Shown: one piece after another, positions 20,555 to 31,560 of the stretch | How the letters are laid out: every line of letters begins with the position of its first letter | How positions within the stretch are numbered: the stretch's first letter is position 1 | Assembly (NCBI GenBank): GCA_014529385.2 | Contig: CM043960.1 | Span: 33,461,396 to 33,525,395 of the forward strand | Length of the DNA stretch: 64,000 bases | Source: Adiantum capillus-veneris | Lineage: Eukaryota; Streptophyta; Polypodiopsida; Polypodiales; Pteridaceae | Direction: 5' to 3' | Position numbers and translations under genes: made by a program | The notes under the pieces: model-generated | Seen by the model: only the letters and a program-made list of their open reading frames with translations | The model's database searches: none | What the model was told of the DNA's origin: nothing

Positions 20555-20839
20555 ATGATCATCACTCGAAGCGGAATGGACACTTCGCTTGGAGGTGATG
20601 AGCATGAGAGAGGCGAAGAAGAATTTCCCCCACCAGGAGGTTTTTCAGACCCTCCTCCTTTTCCATCTACGACACCGATTGCACTAACTCCTATGGAGGC
20701 TTTCGACAAGAGGATGATGGATAGGAAGTTAGAAAGCGAAGAAAGAGCAGCCATAGAGCGCAAATACCAAGAAAGAATGGTAGCCATAGCGCGTGAGAGC
20801 GAGCAAGCACGCTTGGAAGCCAAAGCAAGAGAAGCTTGA
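20555..20839 (+). CDS. D-type gag N-terminal fragment
   Basis: This 94-codon stretch starts MIITRSGMDTSLGG. It is acidic/proline-rich, then a charged helical segment (KRMMDRKLESEERAAIERKY, with EARLEAKAREA at the end) that could form a coiled coil. It stops (TGA, 20837-20839) exactly where similarity to the family C gag begins. The family C gag on the minus strand has a wholly different N-terminus. Its place after LTR, PBS and leader argues it is the start of a retroelement Gag. Function beyond that is not evident. Confidence 0.5.
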   Translation: MIITRSGMDTSLGGDEHERGEEEFPPPGGFSDPPPFPSTTPIALTPMEAFDKRMMDRKLESEERAAIERKYQERMVAIARESEQARLEAKAREA

Positions 20840-21474
20840 ACTTGGTGGTCCACGCATCTTTTAAACAAGACTGCGACGACAGTTAAATGGCTAAAATTTA
20901 AGAAGCTTTTTATTTCTTCTTGGCTGACTCAAGAGTATGAACGCGATATACGAGCTTCTTGGAACCATCTTCGGATGACGAAGAAAGATACAGTGGACGC
21001 TTATTGCGAGAGATTCTGGAGCTCTTTTCTACCCGCCTCTTCATTCAAGAAGATCTCGTTCAGAGCACAAATTGAGCGGTTTACCTTGGGTCTACCTATA
21101 GAGATCCGAGATCACTGCTTGGAACAAAAGTCAACTTCTATTTAGGAGTTGATGAGTCATGCGAAACGGGGATTTGCTATTCACTCCTGCAGTCTGACCT
21201 ACCCCACCGATGAGGTCATGACACAACGAGCTGAACAGAATTCAGCAAATGAAAGTAGAAAGAGAAAGAGCAACCCAGAAAAGAAGGATGCATGACCCAA
21301 GCTTACTCCTCAGGAGAGAGCTCGCTTCATCAGGGAGGGGAAGTGCTTCGAATGCGGGAAACTTGGACATATCTCCGCGAAGTGCCCTAAAAAGGCACAG
21401 AAAGGACAAAATGACAAGGACGAGAAAGGCCTGAGAGTTCGAGAGCAGCTGAGGAACGTGGAAGAAAAGGCAAG
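20840..21474 (+). pseudogene. Family C gag capsid and zinc knuckle, decayed
   Basis: From about 20840 the sequence follows the minus-strand family C gag (16370 downward): CERFWSSFLPASSFKKISF, IERFTLGLPIEIRDHC, then a CCHC knuckle CFECGKLGHISAKC (about 21347-21388). In-frame stops at 21143-21145 (TAG) and about 21293-21295 (TGA) correspond to CAG and CGA in the sister copy. The basic tail before the protease is frameshifted. The junction with the D gag segment lies within a few bases of 20840. Confidence 0.85.
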
Positions 21475-22163
21475 ATGAAAACAGGACTGGTTCCAGATTG
21501 TGTGGGTACCGATCCCAACACAATGGACAAGAGTACAAAACTTTGCCGAGCTTGGGGTAAAGTGAAAGACCAAGAGGCCCTGATCTTCTTTGATGGAGGA
21601 GCCAAGGCCAACTTTATTTCACCGGAATTGGCGGCGCGGCTCGAGATCACTCCTGTTCGGATGGGATCACTTGTGGAGGCAGTTCTAGCGGCACCCGGCA
21701 GGGACGTAGCCATTCTCTTGGGAATTCTTTGGCACCACAAGAACAACGCCGTGGTCGACTATTGGACGAGGAAAGCGACATTGACTACAGAGAAGGGCAA
21801 GACCATCATACTTGACATTAAACTTTAGGGGAGTCTGTCCCTATTGTATCGGCTTCGGCCATTTCTAAATTAATGAAATACAGTCTGTTTGTTTACTCGA
21901 TCTTTATGAAAGAGTTGAGTGATGAGGATAGGACAAATCTGTCTAAACTTGATAAAGAACGCCAAGATTTTCTCCACTCTCACGCCGATTGCTTCTCAGA
22001 GGGCCTACCAAGCGAGTTAGCACCTGCTCGTCTTGAAGATCATACCATTGATCTGATACTTGGAAGCACAACACCGAACCGGCCACCTTACCGTGTGAGC
22101 CGAGCACAGAATGAAGAGATTATGAACCAAGTGAAAGACCTCTTGGAAAAGGGTCTTGTCTAG
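21475..22163 (+). pseudogene. Family C protease and RT N-terminus
   Basis: The protease has [21 protein letters not shown] (active-site Asp then GG instead of the usual TG/SG). It has lost part of its middle (APGRDVAI joined to LLGILW). A frameshift near 21828 separates it from the next frame (21873-22163: SLFVYSIFMKEL to LLEKGLV), which ends at TAG 22161-22163. The minus-strand copy has CAG there. The LWHHKNNAVVDY segment corresponds to the flap-distal end of the retropepsin domain. Confidence 0.85.
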
Positions 22164-23240
22164 CCTAGTACTTCATCGTATTGCTCTCCTGTGTTGTTGG
22201 TTTTGAAGAAAGACGGATCTTGGAGAATGTGCATCGATTATAGAGCTCTCAACAAAATCACCATCAAGAACAAATTTTCGATTCCTAGGATCGATGATAT
22301 ACTCGACAGATTACAGGGATCCTCGTGCTTTAGCAGGATTGATTTGAAGAGTGGATATCATCAGATCAGAATCGCGCCGGAAGACGTCTACAAGACAGCA
22401 TTTCGGATGACTTTTGGGTTATTTGAGTTTTTGGTAATGCCTTTTGGCTTAACCAATGCTCTTGTGACATTTAACCGGATGATGGACACGATTTTTCGAG
22501 AGTACAGGCTATTTGTTGGCACTTTCTTTGATTATATCATTGTTTTCTCCAAGAATGAGGCAGAACATAGAGATCATCTTCTTCAGGTCTTTCAGGCATT
22601 ACGAGATCACAAGTTAGTGATTAATGCAAAGAAAAGTGAATTTTTCCTACGAGAGATACACTTTTTGGGACACATTGTGTCAGCAGCAGCAGGAGTGCAA
22701 ATGGATCCGGCCAAGATAGAGACTATCCGTGATTGGCCCGATTTGAAGAATGTCCATGAAGTTAGAAGCTTCTTGGGTCTTTGTTTGTACTATAGGCGGT
22801 TCATTCGAAAGTTTGCAGAGGTTGCTTTCCCTTTGCATATCTTGACACAGAAAGGAGTCCCTTTCTCGTGGGGACCCACAGAGGTGACTGCCTTTCGGAC
22901 TTTGAAAGAGAAATTGACTACTGGACCAGTTTTGACTCTGCCGGACTTGCAGAAGTCTTGTGAAGTATATTGTGATGCTTGTGGTCGTAGTCTGGGTGAG
23001 GTCTTAATGCAAGAAGGCCATGTCATTGCGTACGAGAGCCGATTGTTCTCAATGCCGGAAATGACAACACAGATTGATGAGAAAGAGCTTTTGGTGGTTA
23101 TCCATGCTCTTACTTAGTGGTGACACTACCTACTCGAAGCGGATTTTACTGGCTTTACAGACTATCAAAGTTTGCGCTACTTCTTGTCACAGAAGCATCT
23201 ATCGGAAAAGCAGATGCGGTGGGCGAACATCTTGTCACAG
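22164..23240 (+). pseudogene. Family C RT and RNase H with mutated active site
   Basis: Open from about 22191 to 23114: [29 protein letters not shown] (first catalytic Asp present), then GTFFDYIIVFSKN (about 22520-22560), where the second catalytic Asp of FFDD is Tyr. RNase H follows (VYCDACGRSLGEVLMQ, DEKELLVVIHAL) until stops at 23115-23117 (TAG) and 23121-23123 (TGA), which the left-end copy reads as CAG and TGG. A frameshift at about 23240 moves the end of RNase H to the next frame. RT activity is very unlikely. Confidence 0.9.
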
Positions 23241-24756
23241 TCGCTTCCAGATTGTCCATGTTCAGGGACTGAAGAATGTGGTGGCAGATGCCTTGTCTCG
23301 GAAGCCGTTGGTTCTGGCTATTTCCGCAATATATCATAGGAGCTTCGAGAATATGGTCGACCAGTATGCCATAGATCCAGATTTTGCAGACGTTTTCATA
23401 CGCATACGGGATGGGGAGACATTAGCGGGATATTCCTTTCTGGATGGCTACTTGATGAGAAAAACCATGTTGTGCGTTACACAGCCGTTGAGGGAAAAGG
23501 TTATGATTGAATGCCACTGTACACCTTTTACGGGTCGCCGCGGCATCGCTACCACCATGAAAGGGGTAGAGAGATACTTCTTTTGGCCGAGACTCAAGAA
23601 GGATGTGGAAGAGTTTGTGCGCAGTTGCTTGGTATGCCAGAAGGTCAAGTTTGACAGGCATAAAGCACAGGGATTGTTACAGCCTTTGCCCATACCCACC
23701 CGCGCATGGGAAAGTATTGCAATGGATTTCATTTTTGATCTCTCGAGAACACAGAGTGGTCACGATGGTAATTGGACTGTTATTGACAGATTTATCAAGC
23801 TGGCTCATTTCATTCCAGTGAAGAAAATAGTCAAGCCGGATCACTTAGCGAGACTCTTTGTGGCCCAGATCTTCAGATTACATGGCATGCCTGAGACGAT
23901 TGTCTCCGACAGGGACCCCGGATTCACGAGTTTGTTTTGGAAGGCAATTTGGGAGAACATTGGCACGCGGTTGCAGTTCTCGCCATCGTTCTACCCGCAG
24001 ACTGACGGGCAATCTGAGATTGCCAATTCAGTGGTTTTAGATTTATTGAAGTCTTATATCTCGGATTAGAAGACTCAATGGGAAAAGTATTTACCTTTGG
24101 TGGAATTTGCCTACAATAACACGATACACTCTTCGACGGGGAAGGCGCCATTTGAGATTGTTGAAGGTGCTGCGAAGGTTCCACCCTTCCTAAGCACGAG
24201 AGATAAGATTTTTGAAGCGGATGAGTATACGCGCGACTTAGACACGACTTTTGCCAGGGTCCGCGAGGCTTTGCAGAATTCTCAAGAACGACAGAAAAAG
24301 GTAGCGGATCGCCATCGTCGCCATTTGAAATTGAAGGAGGATGAACGTTTTGAGAAGGCACGCTTGAGAAAGAAGGGAAAGGAGAGGCTTTTTCCAAAGC
24401 TTAGTATGCGATACTACGGACCTTTCCAGATTTCTGAAAAGATCAATGATGTGTCCTTCCGACTAAAACTGCCTGACACTTGGAGGATTCACAATGCATT
24501 CCATGTGAGTCTCTTGAAACCTTTTAAAGGTGATGTGCCTGATGAGCAACCCGAAGTGGAAGAAATCGAGGAGATCCTTGTTCCTGAACAGATTTTGGCA
24601 CGTAAAAACACAAAGAATAAAGGTAAAGTCCGAAGTAGGTTTTTGGTTAAGTTCAAGAACTATCTTGCGTTGGATGCGAAGTGGATGGAGGAGGAGGACC
24701 TAGCAGATACTCCTCAGATTGTGAAACTTTACCTCGAAGCTTTTGGTTTAGCATAG
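23241..24756 (+). pseudogene. Family C integrase with chromodomain-like C-terminus
   Basis: It starts inside the RNase H tail (VVADALSRKPLV). In the integrase zinc region the second histidine is replaced (HCTPFTGRRG against HVPPYAGHRG in family A), while CLVCQK keeps the cysteine pair. The core has MDFIFDLS, VSDRDPGF and TDGQSEIAN, so all three acidic residues are present. A TAG at about 24067-24069 breaks it after LLKSYISD. The second part (24097-24756) has the GPFQISEKINDVSFRLKLP block and a degenerate chromodomain-like end (EILVPEQILARKN, KFKNYLALDAKWME) to a natural stop. Confidence 0.9.
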
Positions 24757-25338
24757 TCTACTCCAAATCGAACCCAGAATTCAACTTGGCCGGAGATCTG
24801 GTGCAGTGGGATGCACAAGAGGGGAGTTACTCCGCTCCTTTGTCAACAGATGCCTTGATTTTTGTATACTAAAGTCACTGATGTCTCTTTGAGCTTCAGG
24901 GATACTGAGAGCTGACATTATTCTGCTGTATGACTTTATGAAATGGAATTCCTGAATATGAAACTGATTTGGTCTTGACTTGTTTGTAAGTGCAGGAACT
25001 GATAGACGGAATGACTGTAGCATTTTGGTCTAATTGATCTCGAATAGACATGGTTGCAATAGGGGCTAGTCAATCAGCCATCTATGGGGTCGCGATTGGA
25101 TCTAGATGCGATTGCTAGCTACATTGCCGATAAATCATGGTCTAAGATCCTTATGAATGTTGAATGTCATATGATGTCCTGTGATGTCGTGTGATGTGAC
25201 TGTCGATTGGTACATGTGCTAGATGTGTGTTCCTAGTACGTAGGTGCTAACAGTCAGTGTCTGCTGAGACAGTTTATGGCCTCTGTTTGTTTTGCAGACG
25301 TAATCGAGGGCGATTACAATGCTTTCAAGAGGGGGGTA
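24757..25338 (+). mobile_element. Family C 3' non-coding tail and polypurine tract
   Basis: A gene-free spacer of 582 bp. It ends TTCAAGAGGGGGGTA immediately before the LTR, the same purine tract found before A-family LTRs at 1031 and 13425. Confidence 0.75.
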
Positions 25339-26012
25339 TGTCACAAAGTGATGACGTGGCTGCCCGCTTTGCTGTGGATGGGAAACCTTAACCCTAAATG
25401 GATGCAGGTGGGAAACCCTAACCCTAAATGATTGCGGAGATGACACGTGACTGTACTGTACGGGCAGGTCCGTGTTTTGCGGCGCGAATCACAGAAAACC
25501 GTACAGGCTGACGTGGCAATTTTTTGACAGATTTTTAAAGCTTTTGGCAGCTTTTGCTGGCTTTATTCTACGCAAATAGAAAGAGAGATAGATCGAGAAC
25601 TCGTTTGCTTTATTTTACAAAAGCATAAGAGAGAGAAGGAAGGAGCCTCTGCTTTTATTTTATGAGGGCTTTAATCTTCAAAAGCTTTTGGAATTTTAGG
25701 CTTTTGATTTTCAGCTTTTGGGCTCTGCTTTTGGCATCCCTTGTATCTTTAAATACGTGGGTAGGCCACTCACAACTCAGAGCATCTGGACGCAGAGTTT
25801 GAGTGTGACTGCCTGTCCGCACTCTTGTACTTTGAACTTAGATTAATACAAAAAGAAATACCGAAAGGGGCTCCAGTCTCTGGGGCCAATATCTCTAGGC
25901 ACGGAACTCCGCCGGGCCAGTGTGAATCAATTGTGAACTGTGAATTGTTTTGCAGTGGTTATTTGTTGCTGTCACGGTAGATTCTTGACTTGGAGTGTCC
26001 AAGTCTGTTACA
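25339..26012 (+). repeat. Family C 3' LTR
   Basis: It begins TGTCACAAAGTGATGACG and ends GTCCAAGTCTGTTACA, 674 bp. It matches the minus-strand LTR 17366-17882 at both ends and carries the AATACCGAAAGGGGC motif (about 25857-25871). Two CCCTAACCCTAAA-like words occur at 25388-25430. It does not resemble the D LTR at the other end of the same element. Confidence 0.88.
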
Positions 26013-26370
26013 AAGAGCCTCTTGCACAAGTATCAGATTAGCTAGCTGCTAATCCAAGCAGGTATAGGTTGATATAGAGAGATTTCTTGTGAGAAATCTC
26101 GTCTAAATCAAAGGGCAAGTAGCCCTACAAGAGCGAGAGCCCAAGGGTTAACTACAGGTCGGTTCGGCACGCAAAATGGAGCCCGAAACAGAGAATTACT
26201 TGCTGTAATTTTTTGCAAGTTTCGGTTTGACTCTTTTTGATGCCTAAAGGTCCCAAGAGCTTCAGGGAAGCTGGGGATTGTCAAACAAGTGTTCTAGTGC
26301 ATTTTAGAGGCTAAAAACAGAGAATTCAGCGTGCTGTATTTTCTCGCCAGGTTTGCAAAAAGCTTCCATC
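26013..26370 (+). repeat. LTR fragment of the A/B/E type
   Basis: It follows the C LTR without a gap. It is homologous to the middle of the A, B and E LTRs (GCCTCTTGCACA, GCAAGTAGCCCTACA, GAGAATTCAGCGTGCTG) and closest to the E LTR at 32729-33060. Both ends are truncated. It may be what remains of the 5' LTR of element E. Confidence 0.75.
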
Positions 26371-27490
26371 TTAAAAGCACTTGATTTTAACAGTATCAAC
26401 ACCTAAAACTTAAAAGCTCATGTAAAAATCTACCCATGGTTGCCAGCGTAAAAAACGGAAATCCGTTCAGTAGTGCCACATCATCAGTCACCGTAATTTG
26501 CGGAAATGTCTGTACAGCATGCCACGCCATCACTTTCCATGCCCAAATATTGTTTTTGTGTGTGTAGACTCTTTTTATGGGTTGGGGCCCCTCGGCTGGT
26601 TCCTGTAAGCTGGGCGGGGTTCTGATTAAAAATCCTAACCCATATATAACTTTGGACCACTCTGCAAGACTTAATAAGTTGGTATTTTTTCTATTTCTTC
26701 TTCTTCTTCTAAGCTCTAGGCCTCTTGACCGGTTCATGCAAAACTTAATCAAGTTAGTTTAAGACCCGAAGGTCACACGTGTGTTCATAGCACCATGTAG
26801 ATGACTCCAGATGCAAATCCCACATGGAACTAATTGTGGCACAGAGGATTCTAACTTTGACCAAGAGATGGGTATAGACCACCTTTATAGGGGAAGTGAG
26901 TCTGGGGCCAAACGAAGGCATTCATCCGATGCGTCTATGATCTCGACGTAGAAACCCTAACCCTAAAACCAGTCATACGGGTAGTCATCCACAAGACAAT
27001 ATAACCATTAGCTCCATCATCCATAGTATTGACTAAGCTGGACATGAGCACCCACGAGCGTGGAGACTCTGTTTCTACGTACGCTACCTGCCGTGCTCTC
27101 TCTCCATGCGTCGGTTAAAGCTGGCAGCGTTTGTTGATTTTTTTTAATGCCAAATTGATTTGCTTCCCTAAGCTATTTAATAAGGACCTTTTTATTTTAA
27201 GTGACCTAGTCACTTGGGTTTTTTTTTTAAACCATGGTTTGAAACTTGTAAATTATAAGAAACTCACTTACAGAGAGATAGTTTTTTTGCAGAGAAACTC
27301 ATTTTTCAGCCCTCTTCTTCTCTCTACCGCTCCTCCCTCTCAATTGCTCCAGCGCTCCTGCCATCCCCTGCTCGTCTCCGGACACTCACGCCGACGCGTA
27401 GAGCTCCTCGGAGTTCAACTTTTCGCAAACGGAAAGTGCAGAAATGGCTGCGGTTTCGCGTGAAATTTCCAAATTTTCACGGACTTCACC
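26371..27490. other. Gene-free stretch with telomere-like word
   Basis: I see no recognisable gene. AAACCCTAACCCTAAAAC sits at 26952-26969. 27290-27470 is pyrimidine- then GC-rich, resembling a leader, and precedes the possible E gag start. Confidence 0.5.
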
Positions 27491-28002
27491 ATGGATTCTT
27501 CCAGTTCGGATGTGAAGCGTGACGACGCGCTAGGTAACATTCAAATTCCGTTTACGCATGCTCTATAAACATGGATTACGAGCACTTTCCAGAGCTTTGA
27601 CTAGCGTGTTACCACTCTGGAAAACGCGAACGTTCAGACGAACATTCGCTTACCTCTCTTGAAGGGGCCGTACAGGGATGTAACACCCGGCTTGCCGCTC
27701 TCGAAAATACGGCTCAGTCGATGACTGCACATTCAAAGAAGCGCTCACCTTCTGCAAGGTGGATTCCACGCACGATGTGCACATGTACTTGCTAGAATTA
27801 CATGAGGACTACCGTTGCGCCTTAATCAAGGACAAAGTCCCGACTGATGTCGAGGATGCAGTGGTGAAGGCCAGGACGTTCCATTTGATAAATGGAGCGA
27901 ATTATGAGAAGAGAAGAACTTCATACCACCAATCCGCTGAGGGTGCTTCGAGGAAGCGACTCCAAATCAAGGATTGCCCCAAGAAGAAGACAAAGGAGCC
28001 TT
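27491..28002 (+). pseudogene. Element E gag remnant
   Basis: A candidate start MDSSSSDVKRDDALGN (27491) stops after 25 codons. From 27759 an 81-codon frame (MYLLELHEDYRCALIKDKV, DAVVKARTFHLINGANYEKR) resembles the end of a gypsy capsid domain, where FL-GL-P and a ...AV-AR helix occur. A canonical CCHC knuckle is not visible; ending at IKDCPKKK, it may preserve only the last Cys. Most of the capsid domain is missing. Confidence 0.55.
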
Positions 28003-28845
28003 AGGGTCGTCCTTCGGTTCATATTCACGAGATCTTAGGTAACTTTGATGTCATTCAAGTTGAAATCCATCACGTAGCGCATAGTTCATGCACTAACTGT
28101 ACTTTTAGCACCAAAGTGTTTGATAAACACGATCTTCTCCATTTCCCCGGGAAGATCACTGGTCACGACGTGACCACGCTCCTTGATAATGAAAGCTCAC
28201 ACAGTTTTGTGGATGCAAAATTGGTGAAAAAATTGAGCCTGCGGATGCGAAGAAGACAAAGAAGCCGTAGGGTCGTCCTTCGGTTCAGATTCACGAGATC
28301 TCAGGTAACTTTGATGTCATTCAAGTTGAAATCCATCACGTAGCGCATAGTTCATGCATTAACTGTACTTTTAGCACCAAAGTGTTTGATAAACACGATC
28401 TTCTCCATTTCCCGGGGAAGATCATTGGTCACGACGTGACCGTGCTCCTTGATAATGGAAGCTCACACAGTTTTGTGGATGCAAAATTGGTGCAGAAACT
28501 GAGTCTGCGGACGCGGGACAATGACCATGAGTTTCGCGTGAAGATGGGCTCCTCGATAATGGAAGCTCACACAGTTTTGTGGATGCAAAATTGGTGCAGA
28601 AACTGAGTCTGCGGACGCGGGACAATGACCATGAGTATCGCGTGAAGATGGCTCATGGCGAGGATACGGATGTATGGAATCAGATGGTTCCAGATTTGTC
28701 GCTCGAGCTAGTTGATTACGAAGAGAACCTGGATTTCCACATCATGCGTCTAGATAGAGCAGATGTTATTTTAGGAATTCCATGGTTTTATGATAAACAA
28801 GACTCATTGTATATAGACTATGTACATCACTCTTGTTTTTGTTAA
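28003..28845 (+). pseudogene. Element E protease with nested tandem duplications
   Basis: The retropepsin-like domain is seen as FDKHDLLHFPGKI, then LLDNGSSHSFVDAKLV (active-site Asp, with NGSS in place of the usual TG/SG-type motif), and later RADVILGIPWFYD. The coding sequence is duplicated: a 266-bp unit at about 28003-28268 repeats at 28269-28530, and a 104-bp unit at 28445-28548 repeats at 28549-28650. Neither length is a multiple of three, so each duplication changes the frame. The active-site block is therefore present about three times, in different contexts. Confidence 0.8.
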
Positions 28846-30002
28846 ACAGGACATGCCTCATGTATCTGTGTTGCTTTGTTATCAGATTTCTGTAAATAAT
28901 GGTTTTGCAATACCAATTGTTACTGCTTTGGAAATGTATAAAGATACAAAGTCTTTTGATGTTGACTTCTATCAATGTGTACCATCTGCTTGGTTTGATT
29001 CATTAGTACTTGGTACTTCTGTCACTGAATTTCGTAAAAATCTTTCATGTTCTTCTGTTGAACTTCGGAATTCCGACGAATCCAAACTTATCCGAGAAAT
29101 TATGACTGATTTTAAAGATGTTTTCCGTGATGATCTACCGCTTGGCTTGCCGCCTTCGAGAGGAGTAGATCATGACATTGAGTTGGTGGCTAGTAGTCAG
29201 CCTTCTCAAAGCAACCCTATTGGTTTAGTAAAACCGAGGAGGACGAGATTCAGCGGCAACTGAAAGATTATCTTGACAGAGGTTTTGTTTGGCCAAGTAA
29301 ATCCCCGTGGGAAGCGCTAGTGTTGCTTTCTCGCAAGAAGGATAACACTATGCGCTTCTCCGTGGATTACAAGGGGTTGAATAAGCTCACTGTCAAGAAT
29401 AAGTCTCTGCTCCCACGCATGGACGATCTGATAGATCGGCTCCATGGAGCGCTATATTTTACGAAGATAGACCTGGATCAAGCTATCATCAGATACAGAT
29501 CAAATTGGAAGATGTTGCCAAGATGGGTTTCTGTACGCATTATGGTCACTATGAGTTTTTGGTCGTGCCTTTTGGTTTGACCAATGCTCCAGCTACGTTT
29601 CAGCAGATTATGAATGATCTGTTGAGACCGTTTCTAGGCAATTTCATTGTATTTTTCGATGACATTTTGATCTATAGCCGAAGTTTGTTTGAGCACTTAG
29701 TGCATATACACGCTATTCTTGAGGTACTGAGAATTGAGAAGCTTTATGCTAAGGCTTCTAAGTGTGAATTCTTCAAGAAAGAGCTTCTATACTTGTGTCA
29801 CATCATTACTGGCGATGGAATTTACGTCGGACCCTGAAAAGTTCGATAAAGTGCAAAATTTTACCCACTCTGAAGAATGTGTGCCAAGTGAAGTCCTTTT
29901 TAGGCTTTACAAGATTCTTTCGCAAATTTATCAAGGATTACTCTAAAGTCGTTGCTCCGCTCAGGCAACTTTTAAAAGGAGGGGTGAAAAGAGCGAAGAC
30001 TT
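28846..30002 (+). pseudogene. Element E reverse transcriptase
   Basis: Chromovirus-type RT in at least four frames. 28820-29263 has the linker (DFKDVFRDDLPLGLPPSRG, VDHDIELV). 29320-29490 has SRKKDNTMRFSVDYKGLN and FTKIDL with Asp 1. 29505-29837 has CTHYGHYEFLVVPFGLTNA and the catalytic VFFDDILIYSRS. 29838-30000 has the connection FRKFIKDYSKVVAPLRQLL. It differs from families A to C, which read [13 protein letters not shown] and NRMMD, so it belongs to another lineage. Confidence 0.85.
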
Positions 30003-30103
30003 CGGGTCCTCACCGTAAAGATAGGGAGAGGCAGAGAGAGACATAAGGGGAGTGAGAGAGAGGAGATAGAGAGAGGGGAGAGGGAGAGGAAAAAAAAGCC
30101 CCC
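30003..30103 (+). repeat. Purine-rich insertion in element E pol
   Basis: About 90 bp made almost only of G and A (GAGAGAG, GGGAGAGG, AAAAAAAG), located between the RT connection (ending RQLLKGG) and RNase H (starting FWTLKHL). This region of the gene is normally continuous, so it is a microsatellite-like insertion. Confidence 0.7.
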
Positions 30104-30560
30104 TGGGGTTTGGATTGAGCGTCTCGATGATAGCTTTTGGACACTAAAGCACTTGGTGACTACGGCGCCAATATTGCACATTGTGGATCCTAGCAAACCG
30201 TTTGTGGTTGAAATGGATGCTAGCGATTATGCCATTGGTGCGGCGTTATACCAGGATGGACGTCCTATTGTGTAGAAAGTTTCTGATGCTGAGATGCATT
30301 ATCCAACGTATGAGAAGGAGCTTTACGCCGTAGTCCACGCCTTGAGAAAATGGCGACACTACTTGTATGGCTCTACGTTTGTTGCATGGACAGACCATCA
30401 CTCTTTGCGCTATGTCTGTGATCAGGGTGATCTTAGAGGCCGGAAGACTAGATGGTTTGAACTTATGCAAGAGTTTGACTTTGAGATCCGTTATAGAAGA
30501 GGATCCATCAATCAAGTCGCCAATGCACTCAGCAGGATTTTTGAGGTAATGCCTTGTCTA
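30104..30560 (+). pseudogene. Element E RNase H
   Basis: It contains FVVEMDASDYAIGAALYQDG (first Asp), YPTYEKELYAVVHAL (Glu), TDHHSLRYV (Asp) and NQVANALSRI. There is a stop at about 30274 (CCTATTGTGTAG), and the last Asp of VADALSR is Asn. Function is lost. Confidence 0.8.
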
Positions 30561-31560
30561 TGGCTGAAATCTCGACGGATTTCTATCTCTCTCCGAGCGG
30601 TATGTTGTTCCGATAGCTATTTTGGCAAGATATGGAACGAGGTCGAAGCGGGGCATGACTCGTGTATAGGCTTGGGTGGTCCGGAGACCCAAGTGAGTTG
30701 TGCTGGAGAGACGAGACAACGACAATATTCCATTAGAGGTGGACTATTGTTCAAAAATGGAAAGGTCTGCGTGCTTGAAATTGATGAGGTTCGACAAAGG
30801 ATTTTGTTCGAATGCCACGATGTTCCTAGTGCTGGGCACCCAGGCATCCAAAGAACTTTAGCTTTGGTCAAGCGATATTTCTATTGGCCAAGGATGCGCT
30901 CTTACATAGAGAGCTATGTGAAGAGATACGCTCAGTGTCAGGTCAATAAGGCATAGCGCCTTAAGAAAGCTGGCCTGTTACATCCTTTGAAAATCCCAGA
31001 TGCCAAGTGGCAAAGTATTTCCATGGACTTCATGGTTGGTTTGCCAAATACTAGTGAGGGCAATGACTCCATTTGGGTTGTGGTCGATAGACTTACAAAA
31101 ATGGCAAAATTTACACCAACGAAGTCGACAGTAAAAAGCTATGAGTTGGCGGTTTTATTTGTCAATCAGCTTTACAAGCTGTATGGTATGCCAGAGGATA
31201 TCGTCAATGATCGAGATACTAAGTTCACTGGCCAATTTTGGCGAGATGCGTTTGCTCATCTTCAGACGAAGTTGAGTATGTCGTCTTTTGACCATCCTGA
31301 GTTCGACAAACAAACAAAGAGGATGAACCAAACGTTAGAGGACATGTTGAGAGCTTATGTCTCTCACGGACAATCTGATTGGGAAAGGTATCTTTCATAG
31401 TTAGAGTTTGCCTACAATAGTAGCAAGCATTCTGCAGCCTGCTATTGGATTTAGCCCTTAGCCCATTCTTGCTGATGTATGGATTTGAGCCTAAATCCCT
31501 GATTGCTATTGGCTTAGGAAAAGTCAAGGAACGCCAAGCTCGTGATTTTTGTATGACATG
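30561..31560 (+). pseudogene. Element E integrase
   Basis: The zinc-binding region is read as ECHDVPSAGHPG with CAQCQ. The core has MDFMVGLPNT (Asp 1), VNDRDTKF (Asp 2) and DKQTKRMNQTLED, where the usual GQTERVNQ glutamate is Lys. Stops occur at about 30956 and 31398, and the end (31400-31560) is frameshifted. Even without the stops, the missing catalytic Glu would inactivate it. Confidence 0.85.

Noticed and set aside
27985-28650. CRISPR-like array from repeated blocks
   Set aside because: The repeats are 266 and 104 bp, coding, and adjacent without short unique spacers; they are tandem duplications.
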